Shown in pieces: positions 30,875-39,710 of a stretch of 64,000 bases of DNA (position 1 is the first letter of the stretch; each line of letters opens with the position of its first letter). A program made the translations under genes and the position numbers. This DNA is from Paraburkholderia sp. (GTDB lineage: Bacteria; Pseudomonadota; Gammaproteobacteria; Burkholderiales; Burkholderiaceae), in assembly GCA_004322045.1 (NCBI GenBank), contig SCRN01000034.1:124001-188000 (forward strand). Direction: 5' to 3'. The notes below the pieces were generated by a model that saw only the letters and a program-made list of their open reading frames with translations, had not been told where the DNA came from and made no database searches.

Positions 30875-32822
30875 AGCAGGTCCATTCGACCGCGCGCCGG
30901 CTCACGCGGCAACACTTCGCACTCTATCGCGGCTACCTCGAAGGCGCGGACGTCGAGCGCCTGCATGGCGCCTACGGCGAGTCCGGCACCGACGTGCGCG
31001 TGACGCGCCGTCTGCTCGTGACGCTGCGCGACACGCTCGCGGCGGCCGCCCGGCGCGCGCGCGACGTCGAGGCCGCGCACCTGTTGCGACTGCGTCCGGG
31101 CAGCCTACATGGCAACCTCACGCTGGCCGAACTGCACGGCCGGGGCCATTCGCCCTCGCTTGAGGACTACCGTACGCAGGTCGACCCGGAGGGTTCTACT
31201 CCGAGGCCGAGTTGCTCGAGTTGTATCGCGCGGATTTCCCGCCGCAGGCCCCGAACCGTGAGCGCGTCGACCGGAAAATCGCCCGCAATGCGCGCCTGCG
31301 GGCGCGTCAAGCCGCGGCGCTCGAGCGCATGGAGCGAGCGCTCGCCGAGGAGCCCGCACCCGAGCACCCGCTCGACGGCTGGTTCGAGCCGGTCCTAGCC
31401 GCCCGCTTGACCACTGCGGGCCTGACCACATTGTCCGATCTGCTCACGCTGATCGGCCGGCGCCGGCAGCGCTGGTACACGAGCGTGCCGCGGCTCGGCC
31501 CCAAGGGCGCGCAGCGCATCACCGCCTGGCTGTCGCTGCACGCGGCGTCGCTCCAGTGCTACTTGTCTCCACTGGCGACCACCCCGCGCCGGCAACTGCC
31601 GGCCGACCACCCTGCCCTCGCGCGCCCCGCCGTAGCGGGTGTCATCGCGCCGTGGGAGGCGATCGTCGTCCCGGCGGAGCTCAGCGGCGCCGAAGGTCTG
31701 AATCGCGCGCCGGTGCCGGCGCACCAGGCGGAAATCGCGCACGACTACGCCGCGATCGACACCTGGATCCGCATCCGCGGGGCGCGCAGCGAGCACACGC
31801 AGCGCGCCTACCGGCGCGAGGGCGAGCGATTCTTGCTGTGGGCGCTCTTCGCCAAGGGCAAGGCGTTCTCGTCGCTTAACACGCTCGACTGCGCCGAGTA
31901 CCTGGACAAGTTCCTACCCGATCCCCAGCCGGCCGACACCTGGGTCGGGCGCGGCCGCATCGAGCGCTTCGACGCCGGTTGGAAGCCCTTCACGGGCGGA
32001 CTGTCGGAGCGCAGCCGCGAGATCGCGCGGCGCATCCTCTCGGCCTTATGCGGGTGGCTCGTCAAGCAGCAGTATCTGCGCGTCAATGCCTTCGACGGCC
32101 TGCCGGCCGTGCCGATCGCCCAGCCGGCGATCGACGCCAAGGGCCGCACGCTCACGCACGCGCAGTGGCGCTACGTGCTACAAACCGTCATGGTGCCGCC
32201 CGGCGCCCCGATCACGCTCGAGCAGCAGCGTGACGTGTTCGCGGTGATGTGGGCCTACGCGACCGGTCTGCGCCGCGTCGAATTGGCTACGGCGACCACG
32301 GGGGCGCTCTCGCGCAAGGCGCTCGACGCAGCGCTCGAGGACGCCTGGACGCTGCAGGTCGTGGGCAAAGGCAAGCGCCAGCGGCCAGTGCCGATGCCCT
32401 CGCGTCTGATGGCCGAGTTGGTGAAGGAACTGCGGCTTCGGGCCACGCCGCTTGCGCTCGAGCAAGCGCCGGCGAACACGCCGCTCCTCGCCCATCTGAG
32501 AACCGGCGTGCCGCTCACGCCCGATGCCATCGGCCGCCTCTACAAGGCGATCTTCAAGCGGGCTGCCGCGCGGCTCAAGCCCGCCTACCCCGGCGCCGCG
32601 GCGGATCTCGAGCGCGCCAGCACGCACTGGCTGCGTCACACGCACACCAATCACGCGCTCGACTCCGGGGCGGATCTGCGCGATGAGCGGGAGCTGCTCG
32701 GCCACGCCTCGCTGGCCACCACCACCCTCTACACCAAGGGCGATGCGGCGCGGCAGTATCGGTCGGTGGAACGGTTTTTCGATGCGGCGCTGGACGAGGC
32801 AGCGAACGAGACGCCCGCCTGA
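30871..32822 (+). pseudogene. Large tyrosine recombinase (integrase), single frameshift near 31,192
   Basis: About 650 codons. The first frame (30871 to about 31195) reads RRLTRQHFALYRGYLEGADV and SLEDYRTQVDPEG. The sequence then needs one extra base to continue into FYSEAELLELYRADFPPQAP in the frame running to 32822. The catalytic part is intact: ATGLRRVELAT, VVGKGKRQRPVPMP, HWLRHTHTNHALD, LLGHASLATTTLYTKGD (R, K, HxxR, H, Y). This is the Burkholderia-type integrase with a long N-terminal helical arm. The G-run (GGAGGG) at the break makes slippage, programmed frameshifting or an assembly error possible. Confidence 0.82.
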
Positions 32823-33014
32823 TGCCTGGGAGTCGCAAAAGCCGCTGAGTTGTATATCCAGAGCGGCACAATGTATGGCATTGCGCGACGCTGCAGAGGC
32901 TCAGTTGCCGGCTCGTCGAGCCCATAATGCTCACTCGATTCGCAGGGCAATCATTCTGCTAGCACCCCGCGTCAGACCAATGGCCTACCCGTATAAAGAG
33001 GAACAAGAAGCATC

Positions 33015-33713
33015 ATGGATGACCTGCCCGACAAGTTACGCCGCAACGTGGTCGTGCTCTCGGCCGCGATCTTGGCCATCGCCTTCTTCAATCTGTCGTT
33101 CAAACCCACCGGCACCTTGCTCGATTTTGCCGAGGTAGGCAACGTGAGCCCGTTCAAGGTGTGGCTCGCGCTCGGCGTCACCCTGCTCTACACATTTATG
33201 CGCTACCGCTTTTACGCCGACACGCTGAAGGACCTGGCTGCCATGCGACGCGCGATCGAAGCACGTGTGCGACAACTGGTTGAGCACGCAGTTGCGGCAG
33301 AGGTGCGCCAACGTATTGCCGGCAGAACGGTGAGGTTCAGACTGGTAGACGCCGGTGATCTGCCAGCGCTTGAAGTACCGGAGCTACGCCGCAAGAACAG
33401 CGAGCGGCTCATGCCAGTAAGGACGAGCGGCTCGAGTGTGACTGGGAACGGCACCATACCGCCGCTGCCATGGGGCAATCGCATTACAGTGAGCGTGTTC
33501 CACCTGAAGGAAAACGGCGAACCAGAGGGCACGCCCACGACCGTAAAATGCCTCGTAGCGGCCAGCATCCTGCATCGCGGCTTCATCTCGATTACTGCAG
33601 CCTTGCTCGAGTTGTATTCCGGCCACTTCGTCGACGTTGTGGTCCCTTTCTGGCTGTCAGGGCTTGCAATGTTGGTGTGTCTGTTCAAACTCGGCTTCTA
33701 CTTCCCCCATTAG
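33015..33713 (+). CDS. Four-helix membrane protein of a three-gene operon
   Basis: 232 residues: two N-terminal membrane helices (VVVLSAAILAIAFFNLSF; KVWLALGVTLLYTFMRYRF), a charged cytosolic region of about 110 residues with many Arg (DLAAMRRAIEARVRQLVEHA), then two more helices (GFISITAALLELYSGH; FWLSGLAMLVCLFKLGFYF). No family recognised. The next gene starts 7 bases after the stop. Together with the AlbA_2 protein it may form a membrane-linked defence unit. Confidence 0.65.
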   Translation: MDDLPDKLRRNVVVLSAAILAIAFFNLSFKPTGTLLDFAEVGNVSPFKVWLALGVTLLYTFMRYRFYADTLKDLAAMRRAIEARVRQLVEHAVAAEVRQRIAGRTVRFRLVDAGDLPALEVPELRRKNSERLMPVRTSGSSVTGNGTIPPLPWGNRITVSVFHLKENGEPEGTPTTVKCLVAASILHRGFISITAALLELYSGHFVDVVVPFWLSGLAMLVCLFKLGFYFPH

Positions 33714-33720
33714 GTGGCCC

Positions 33721-34923
33721 ATGATCCCGCGCGCGAGGCTTGAGGACGTTACCGAAACGGACATTCAGCGGCTCATCGATCACGGCGTGCGCGAAGGTCG
33801 CACGCTCGACTTCAAGCGCGAACTCGACCTCTCGCGCGATGGCAAACAGGAGTTAGCTGAGGACGTGTGCGCTTTCGCCAATGCGATCGGAGGCGATCTC
33901 GTGATCGGTTTGGAAGCGTTCGACAAGCGCGAAGGTGATTCGGCTGTCGCCAAGGTCTTGGCACCGGTGCAGGTCGACAACCTCGATGCCACGTTACTCG
34001 AGCTCGTCAGCAGCTTGCGCGATTCGCTCGAGCCGCAGCTAGCCACGCTCCATGCGCACCCGGTGCCGCTTTCCGCCGGCGGCCACGTAATCGTGCTGCG
34101 GGTGGGCGCGAGCCCCAATGCCCCGCACCGCGTCGTGCGCAAAGGCGGGGGCCACTTCTATCTGCGCAACTCTGTCGGTAAGGAAGCTATGGACATTCAC
34201 GCCATTCGCACCGCGTTCGCGTTTGCAGACTCGCTGGCGGATCGCGCGTTCGCATGGCGCGATCAGCGGCTCGGCGTAGTGAAGCAACGCCGAGCACCGC
34301 TCCCCCTGCCGGATGAGCCGCTGGTCATGGTCCACGTGGTGCCGGTGGCCGCGCTTACGCGGCGAGACGCGCATCCGGTAGAGACGCTGCTAAAAGCCGC
34401 GGCGCCTCTGCAGCGGGCCCAGCCCGCAGGCTGCGGTCATCTCCCCCCTCGGGTCAACTTCGAAGGCGTGATCTGCACAGCGAGCCCTGGCGCAAACGGC
34501 GTGGTCAACGGATACTCGCAACTCTTTCGCGAAGGCTGTATCGAGCTCGTCGGGGTCTTGGACAAGCACGGCGACACCGGGTCGCTGCACCTTAACCCTG
34601 TTCAGTACGAACGGCCCCTCGTCGAACACGGCCTACCCGCCATCGCGCAGTCGTTCGCGAGCCTCGAGATCCCGGCACCGGCCTATCTGTTTATGAGCTT
34701 GCTGCGCGTGCAAAGCCTACAGGTCATATTCAAGCGGCAAGGTGAGCATTACGGCACGTACCGCCCGATTCCGAGTCACTTGGTCGACATCGTCGCCCCG
34801 CCGGTCTACCTAGAGTCGTTCGAGGGAGACTGGGCCGACATCGCCCGCCCCGTCCTCGATCCGCTGTGGAACGCGATCGGCGAAGAGCACACGCACACGA
34901 ATTTTGACAAGGGCAGGCAATGA
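33721..34923 (+). CDS. AlbA_2 (Schlafen-type) domain protein
   Basis: 400 residues from ATG 33721 (AGGTGG upstream). Residues about 10-150 match the AlbA_2 domain: VREGRTLDFKRELD, GKQELAEDVCAFANAIGGDL, VIGLEAFDK, VVRKGGGHFYLRNSVGKEAMD. This fold is shared with the Schlafen core. Residues 150-400 are an effector or sensor region of unknown type (GYSQLFREGCIELVGVLDKHG). Its stop overlaps the next start (ATGA). Proteins of this type occur in many defence islands. Confidence 0.78.
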   Translation: MIPRARLEDVTETDIQRLIDHGVREGRTLDFKRELDLSRDGKQELAEDVCAFANAIGGDLVIGLEAFDKREGDSAVAKVLAPVQVDNLDATLLELVSSLRDSLEPQLATLHAHPVPLSAGGHVIVLRVGASPNAPHRVVRKGGGHFYLRNSVGKEAMDIHAIRTAFAFADSLADRAFAWRDQRLGVVKQRRAPLPLPDEPLVMVHVVPVAALTRRDAHPVETLLKAAAPLQRAQPAGCGHLPPRVNFEGVICTASPGANGVVNGYSQLFREGCIELVGVLDKHGDTGSLHLNPVQYERPLVEHGLPAIAQSFASLEIPAPAYLFMSLLRVQSLQVIFKRQGEHYGTYRPIPSHLVDIVAPPVYLESFEGDWADIARPVLDPLWNAIGEEHTHTNFDKGRQ

Positions 34924-35339
34924 GTTCAACCACGTTGTCGACCTACCCAGTCGGCCATGAAACGTTGGCTAGCGCACTGCTTAACGGCCTGGCTGCAGCC
35001 CGCCGTGCAGATTCTGCGCGGCATGTACGCGCGACGGCTGCGCCGAAGCCCAACTGCCATGATGCGGTCGACACCTGGGTCAGCCTTCATCCCGGCACAC
35101 TGGCGGTGCGAGGGTGGCTGTGTCTCGGCGTCGCCGACGGCACCGCTCGCTTTTACGCACACTCCCTTGTTCGCGACACCGATGGCGCACTGGTCGATCC
35201 GACCTTCTCGCCGACTGACTATCCGTTGCCGTTCGTGCCGCATCCGCGCCATGTCGGCGGCTTCTTCGGACTGCTGTGCATGCCCCAGGCACCCCACGAA
35301 CTGATCGCGTTTGGGGTACCCGACCAGGATCCCGCTTGA
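34920..35339 (+). CDS. Unknown protein, 139 residues, third gene of the AlbA_2 operon
   Basis: Contains PKPNCHDAVDTWVSLHPGTL, RGWLCLGVADGTARFYAHSL, DGALVDPTFSPTDYPLPFVP and HPRHVGGFFGLLCMPQAPHE. The C...H...H pattern is reminiscent of small hydrolase or ADP-ribosyl-like folds seen in toxins, but no confident match. Translationally coupled to the AlbA_2 gene. Confidence 0.62.
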   Translation: MSSTTLSTYPVGHETLASALLNGLAAARRADSARHVRATAAPKPNCHDAVDTWVSLHPGTLAVRGWLCLGVADGTARFYAHSLVRDTDGALVDPTFSPTDYPLPFVPHPRHVGGFFGLLCMPQAPHELIAFGVPDQDPA

Positions 35340-35674
35340 ACACACTCACGCTCCCGTCGGCGCACGACGAGCGGCTCGCAACTAGCTCAGTCGTCAATGC
35401 CGCTAATGAGACTTAACGGCATTGGTAAAGGCCCACGCCGTCCGCGCGGCGATTCATCGCCCATTAGCCGAGTGGCGCAGCGCGTGCTCACTCATGGCGG
35501 TCGTCGGCACCCTTCACCGGTCGCCACCCCTCCCACTTGAAAGCAGAACCGCGACATGGGAAGCGTGACAACGAACGCAGATGAGGCCCTCAACATCACG
35601 ACGGAACTCGATGGAACGGCGCGTGACGCGATGTTGGCCGTCGTGTCGTCGCAGTCAAGCTGCCGAGTAGTCAC
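35340..35674. other. Gene-free stretch after the AlbA_2 operon
   Basis: Apart from the small stem-loop nothing convincing is seen. Short frames here have no recognisable protein character. It probably marks the right edge of the accessory island, but no tRNA or attachment core was recognised. Confidence 0.35.
35396..35423. terminator. Weak stem-loop after the AlbA_2 operon
   Basis: AATGCCG (35396-35402) pairs with CGGCATT (35417-35423), 57 bases after the operon stop. There is no T-run, so it is at best a weak or Rho-assisted terminator. Confidence 0.3.
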
Positions 35675-36060
35675 ATGGAGTTCTCTCAAGCCGACAAGTT
35701 CGTGTTCACCCAGGGCTAGCGCGTTGGACAACGCATAATGCAGGTACTGGCGACGAAGTACGGCCAGATCCAATTGATTCCCGCGGGAGCCACGGTCGTT
35801 TTTGTGGCTCGACGGAGTCCCTGCATTGAGTGCACGCAGCAATTAATTCCTGTTTTTTTGCGCGACGCGGACATCGTCAAACGACGGATTCACGTAAAGT
35901 TCCGCTTTGAAAAGTACTACACGCAGGACACCTTTCCGCGAGGAGACCGAGTGTCAGCCAAGAATCTCGGGGCCAGCTCTCGCGTGGCCGACCACGCAAT
36001 CGCCTCTCTTGCCCTAGTACCTCGCGGCGGCTCGCCAAGGGACGACATCATGCTTTACGC
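35675..36060 (+). pseudogene. Fragment resembling a polymorphic-toxin C-terminal deaminase-like domain
   Basis: One frame reads MEFSQADKFVFTQG, a TAG, then RVGQRIMQVLATKYGQIQLI, PAGATVVFVARRSPCIECTQ and VFLRDADIVKRRIHVKFRFE. The RSPCIEC motif after a beta strand recalls the PCxxC zinc motif of deaminase-superfamily toxins. The upstream part with the HAE-type motif is absent and the frame has a stop. The 3' end runs without a clean stop into the convergent MFS gene. The family call is tentative. Confidence 0.35.
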
Positions 36061-36071
36061 GTCCTACCCGC

Positions 36072-37295
36072 TCAGCGCGGCCACATCCGCACGGCGAGCG
36101 CGCCGAGCGACGATACAACGGCGAGTCCAATCACGCCGGCCCAGCCCCATTGCGCCAACGCCAAGCTGCCGATGCCCGCGCCCGCCGCCATGCCGATGAA
36201 CATGCCGACGAACAACACCGCGTTCAAACGGCTGCGCGAGGCAGGGTCGATGCCGTACACGATGGTTTGATGCGCGATCAACGTGGCCTGGACGCCAAGA
36301 TCGAAACCGACCGTCGCGAGCGCAAGCAGCACCAGTTGCGTATGAGGCGCCATCGTCAAGCCCAAGGCCATCGCCCCGAACGAGAGCGTTGCGATAGCAA
36401 TGCCGAGGCGCGTGACCAGCTCCGGCCCGCGTCGATCGGCCAAGCGCCCCGCAATGGGCGCCGCCAGTGCGCCAGCCGCACCCGCAAGACCGAAGGCGCC
36501 CGCTACCGCGCTGCCCAGATGAAACGGCGCGCCGTGCAACATGACGGCCAACGTCGACCAGAACGCGCTGATGCCCAACGACAGCAGGCCTTGCGCGAAT
36601 GCAGCGCGGCGCAACGCACGGTGATGCCACCAAAGATGCGTGAGCGAGCCGATCAGCGCGCGATACGGCAGATGCGTCGTCGGCTTGAACGACGGCAATC
36701 CGCGCCAAACAGCCACGCCGATCGCGGCCACGCTCGCCGCGGCCGCGAAGAACATCGTCCGCCAACTCGCATTTTCGGCGACGAAACCGCTGACCACGCG
36801 CGAGAGCAAAATTCCCAGCAACAACCCTGTCATCACCGTGCCGACGATCTTGCCGCGGCTCGCATCGGGAGCGAGCGTAGCCGCTGCCGGGACGATGTCC
36901 TGCACCATCGTCGCCGATAAGCCGATCGCGAAACTCGCTGCCAACAAGTACCCAATCGAAGGCGATACCGCGGCGAGCAACAAAGCGCCGACGAGCGCCG
37001 TCGCCTTGATGAGAATCACGCGGCGCCGATCGTACCGATCGCCGAGCGGCGCGAGCAGCAAGATGCCGAGCGCATAACCGAGCTGTGTCAGCATCGGCAC
37101 CATCCCAACGGCGCGTGCCGAGGCGCCGAGATGGGTTTCCAGAATGCCGAGCATCGGCTGACTGTAATAAAGCGGGGCAACGCCAAAGCCGGCCGCAGCC
37201 GCAAGCAATAACACTAGGCGAGGCTCGAGCGCGTCAACCGCGCCTTGCACACGCGAGGCCGACGGCGCTGCCTGGAGAGTCTGTGAAGTGGACAT
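36072..37295 (-). CDS. MFS transporter (drug/sugar efflux type)
   Basis: 407 residues from ATG 37295, with about 12 membrane helices. Signatures: LGDRYDRRRVILIKA between helices 2 and 3 (MFS motif A), GLLLGILLSRVVSGF (motif C-like region), and a central loop. The longer open frame upstream runs through the divergent intergenic region and is rejected. It is divergent from a LysR regulator 103 bases away, which suggests regulated export of an unknown compound. Confidence 0.88.
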   Translation of the reverse strand: MSTSQTLQAAPSASRVQGAVDALEPRLVLLLAAAAGFGVAPLYYSQPMLGILETHLGASARAVGMVPMLTQLGYALGILLLAPLGDRYDRRRVILIKATALVGALLLAAVSPSIGYLLAASFAIGLSATMVQDIVPAAATLAPDASRGKIVGTVMTGLLLGILLSRVVSGFVAENASWRTMFFAAAASVAAIGVAVWRGLPSFKPTTHLPYRALIGSLTHLWWHHRALRRAAFAQGLLSLGISAFWSTLAVMLHGAPFHLGSAVAGAFGLAGAAGALAAPIAGRLADRRGPELVTRLGIAIATLSFGAMALGLTMAPHTQLVLLALATVGFDLGVQATLIAHQTIVYGIDPASRSRLNAVLFVGMFIGMAAGAGIGSLALAQWGWAGVIGLAVVSSLGALAVRMWPR

Positions 37296-37398
37296 CGTCA
37301 AATCCTTATGCGTATGTCGAAGGAATGGACGCGAGTGTGACGTTCCTCTCCAAGTCTCGGTAGTACCGCGGGACGAAAATTTGTTATACGCTGCACGT

Positions 37399-38376
37399 AT
37401 GACCAAAAAAAGCAGCCATTTCGCCGCCCAAAGCACCCGTTCCCGCGGGCCGGAAGGTTTCTCCGAAGGTGCGAGCCAGCGTTTCGAGCTAATGGAAACG
37501 TTCGTGCGTATAGTCGAGGCCGGGAATTTGTCAGCCGCCGCAGCCCAAATGCGAACGACGCAACCCACTATAAGCCGCCGTCTGCAGGCGCTCGAGCGCT
37601 CGCTCGGCGTCAGGTTGCTGCAGCGCTCGACGCACACGATGCGGCTGACGGTAGATGGAGAACGGTGCTTTACGCGCGCCAAGGAGTTGCTGGCGAGCTG
37701 GGCATCGTTCGAGGCCGATGTGCGCGGGGCGCAGGAGGAGCCTGAGGGGCTGCTGCGGGTCGCGGTGCCCCATGCGTTCGGACAACAGCGATTGGTCGAA
37801 CCGCTCGCGACGTATCTCAACGATCACCCGCGCGTATCGGTCGAGTGGTTGCTGCGCGACGATGTGCGCGATTTCATCGCCAACGGCATCGATTGCGCGA
37901 TCCAAGTGGGCGAACCCAGCGATCCCGCCGTGGTGGCGATCCGGCTCTCGAACGTCGCGAGAATCGTGGCCGCTTCGCCGTCGTTGCTCGAAAACGGTCG
38001 CGTGCCCACGGAGCCTGAAGAACTCATGTCCCTGCCGTGGCTCGCGTTGCGGACGTATTACCGAACCGAGTTGACCCTGACGCACGAAGAGACAGGCGAG
38101 ACGCGCCGCATCACGATCAGCCCGCGCATGAGCACTGACAACCTGTATGCACTGCGCAATGCGGCACTGCTCGGCATCGGCGCATGCGCGAGCTCGGCAT
38201 GGCTGCTCGCCGACGATCTAGCCGCGCAGCGCCTCGTCCATCTCGCGCCGAAATGGCGCGCCGCGGCGCTGCCCGTGTACCTCATCTACCCGCACGCGCA
38301 GTTTTATCCATCGCGGTTGCTGCGGTTCATCGCGCTGATGCGCGAGGCCGTTCCGCTTGCGATAGGCGGCATATAG
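37399..38376 (+). CDS. LysR-family transcriptional regulator
   Basis: 325 residues from ATG 37399. An N-terminal extension of about 28 residues precedes the HTH (FELMETFVRIVEAGNLSAAA, TTQPTISRRLQALERSLGVR), then the substrate-binding domain with EWLLRDDVRDFIANGIDCAI, typical of the LysR subgroup that regulates adjacent MFS exporters. Probably controls the divergent MFS gene. Confidence 0.87.
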   Translation: MTKKSSHFAAQSTRSRGPEGFSEGASQRFELMETFVRIVEAGNLSAAAAQMRTTQPTISRRLQALERSLGVRLLQRSTHTMRLTVDGERCFTRAKELLASWASFEADVRGAQEEPEGLLRVAVPHAFGQQRLVEPLATYLNDHPRVSVEWLLRDDVRDFIANGIDCAIQVGEPSDPAVVAIRLSNVARIVAASPSLLENGRVPTEPEELMSLPWLALRTYYRTELTLTHEETGETRRITISPRMSTDNLYALRNAALLGIGACASSAWLLADDLAAQRLVHLAPKWRAAALPVYLIYPHAQFYPSRLLRFIALMREAVPLAIGGI

Positions 38377-38402
38377 GAGCGCGGCCTCGCGCGATCGGTC
38401 TC

Positions 38403-38446
38403 CTTGCTATTGCTATTGCTTTTGTTATTGCGCTTGTTATTGCTTT
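38403..38446. repeat. Short TTGCTA/TTGTTA-type tandem repeat over the thiolase stop codon
   Basis: The stretch consists of imperfect TTGCTATTGC units. It spans the last codons and the stop (38437-38439) of the beta-ketothiolase gene, so length change would alter the protein's C-terminal residues. Slippage is possible but not shown. Confidence 0.5.
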
Positions 38447-39630
38447 TGCAGGTTTTCGAAGATCGCGGCAATGCCTTGGCCGCCGCCGATGCACATCGTC
38501 ACCAGCGCATAACGTCCGCCAATGCGCTGCAGTTCGTCGATCGCCTTCACCGTGATCAACGCCCCCGTTGCGCCGATCGGATGCCCCAGCGAAATGCCCG
38601 AGCCGTTCGGATTGACCTTGGCCGGATCGAACCCCAACTCGCGCGTGACCGCACAGGCCTGCGCGGCGAACGCTTCATTGGCTTCCACCACGTCGATATC
38701 GCCTACCGCCAAGCCGGCTCGCTGCAAAGCGAGCCGCGTCGCCGGGACGGGGCCGATGCCCATGTGCAGCGGATCGACGCCGGCATGCGCGTACGCAACG
38801 AGGCGCGCTACCGGCTTGGCCCCATGCCGCTCGGCCGCCTCGCGCGACATCAGCAGCACGGCTGCGGCGGCATCGTTGATGCCCGAGGCATTGCCCGCCG
38901 TGACCGTGCCGTTCTCGCGGTCGAAGACCGGTTTCAAATGCGAGAAGTCCTCGATCGTCGCACCCAGGCGCAAGTGCTCGTCCGTGTTGAAGACGACATC
39001 CTTTCCTTTGACGCGGCGCGTGATCGGCACGATCTGACGCTCGAACCGGCCTTCGGCGATCGCGCGCTCCGCGCGCCGATGCGATTCCAGCGCGAGCGCG
39101 TCTTGGTCGGCGCGCGAGATCCCGTATTTGCGCGCGACGTTTTCCGCGGTCACGCCCATCGGCACGCCATGGAACGGATCGTTCAGCGCGCCCAGCATCA
39201 TGTCGACCATCCGCATATCGCCCATGCGCGCGCCAAAGCGTGCGTCGCTCGCGATATAGGGCGCACGGCTCATGTTTTCGGCGCCGCCGCCGATTGCGAC
39301 TTCCGCGTCGCCCAGCACGATCGTCTGCGCAGCGGATACGATCGCCTGTAGGCCCGAACCGCACAAGCGATTGACATTGAACGCAGGCGTGGTTTCGGGA
39401 ATCCCCGCATTGATCGCGGCAACGCGCGAAAGATAGAAGTCCTTCGGCTCGGTCGGGATGACGTTGCCGAACACGACGTGCTCGACATGCGCGGCATCGA
39501 CGTGCGCTCGCGCGAGCGTTTCGCGCACGACGATCGTCGCAAGCTCGGTCGGAGCGACATCCTTGAGACTGCCGCCGAATTTACCGATGGCGGTGCGTAC
39601 GCCGCCGACAACGACCACTTCCTTGTTCAT
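38437..39630 (-). CDS. bktB: Beta-ketothiolase (acetyl-CoA C-acyltransferase, BktB-like)
   Basis: 397 residues, normal thiolase length. Catalytic residues: Cys in NRLCGSGLQA, His in GISLGHPIGATGA, Cys in TMCIGGGQGIAAI. MNKEVVVVGGVRTAIGKFGG is the BktB-type start. It condenses or cleaves acyl-CoA, and in PHA producers BktB-type enzymes accept propionyl-CoA. It lies downstream of an acyl-CoA dehydrogenase in the same direction (gap 80 bases), consistent with fatty-acid or PHA metabolism. The choice of bktB over phaA is by resemblance. Confidence 0.88.
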   Translation of the reverse strand: MNKEVVVVGGVRTAIGKFGGSLKDVAPTELATIVVRETLARAHVDAAHVEHVVFGNVIPTEPKDFYLSRVAAINAGIPETTPAFNVNRLCGSGLQAIVSAAQTIVLGDAEVAIGGGAENMSRAPYIASDARFGARMGDMRMVDMMLGALNDPFHGVPMGVTAENVARKYGISRADQDALALESHRRAERAIAEGRFERQIVPITRRVKGKDVVFNTDEHLRLGATIEDFSHLKPVFDRENGTVTAGNASGINDAAAAVLLMSREAAERHGAKPVARLVAYAHAGVDPLHMGIGPVPATRLALQRAGLAVGDIDVVEANEAFAAQACAVTRELGFDPAKVNPNGSGISLGHPIGATGALITVKAIDELQRIGGRYALVTMCIGGGQGIAAIFENLQKQ

Positions 39631-39710
39631 ACGTTCTCCTAAATGTCTCGTCTCATTGGAAGGCTCGCCTGCCGCATCCTGCCGACAGGCAATCGCCGTT
39701 GTTGTCGTGC

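Noticed and set aside
35340-35480. tRNA or attachment site at the island's right edge
   Set aside because: No cloverleaf or terminal CCA region could be traced; only a 7-base-pair stem-loop is present.
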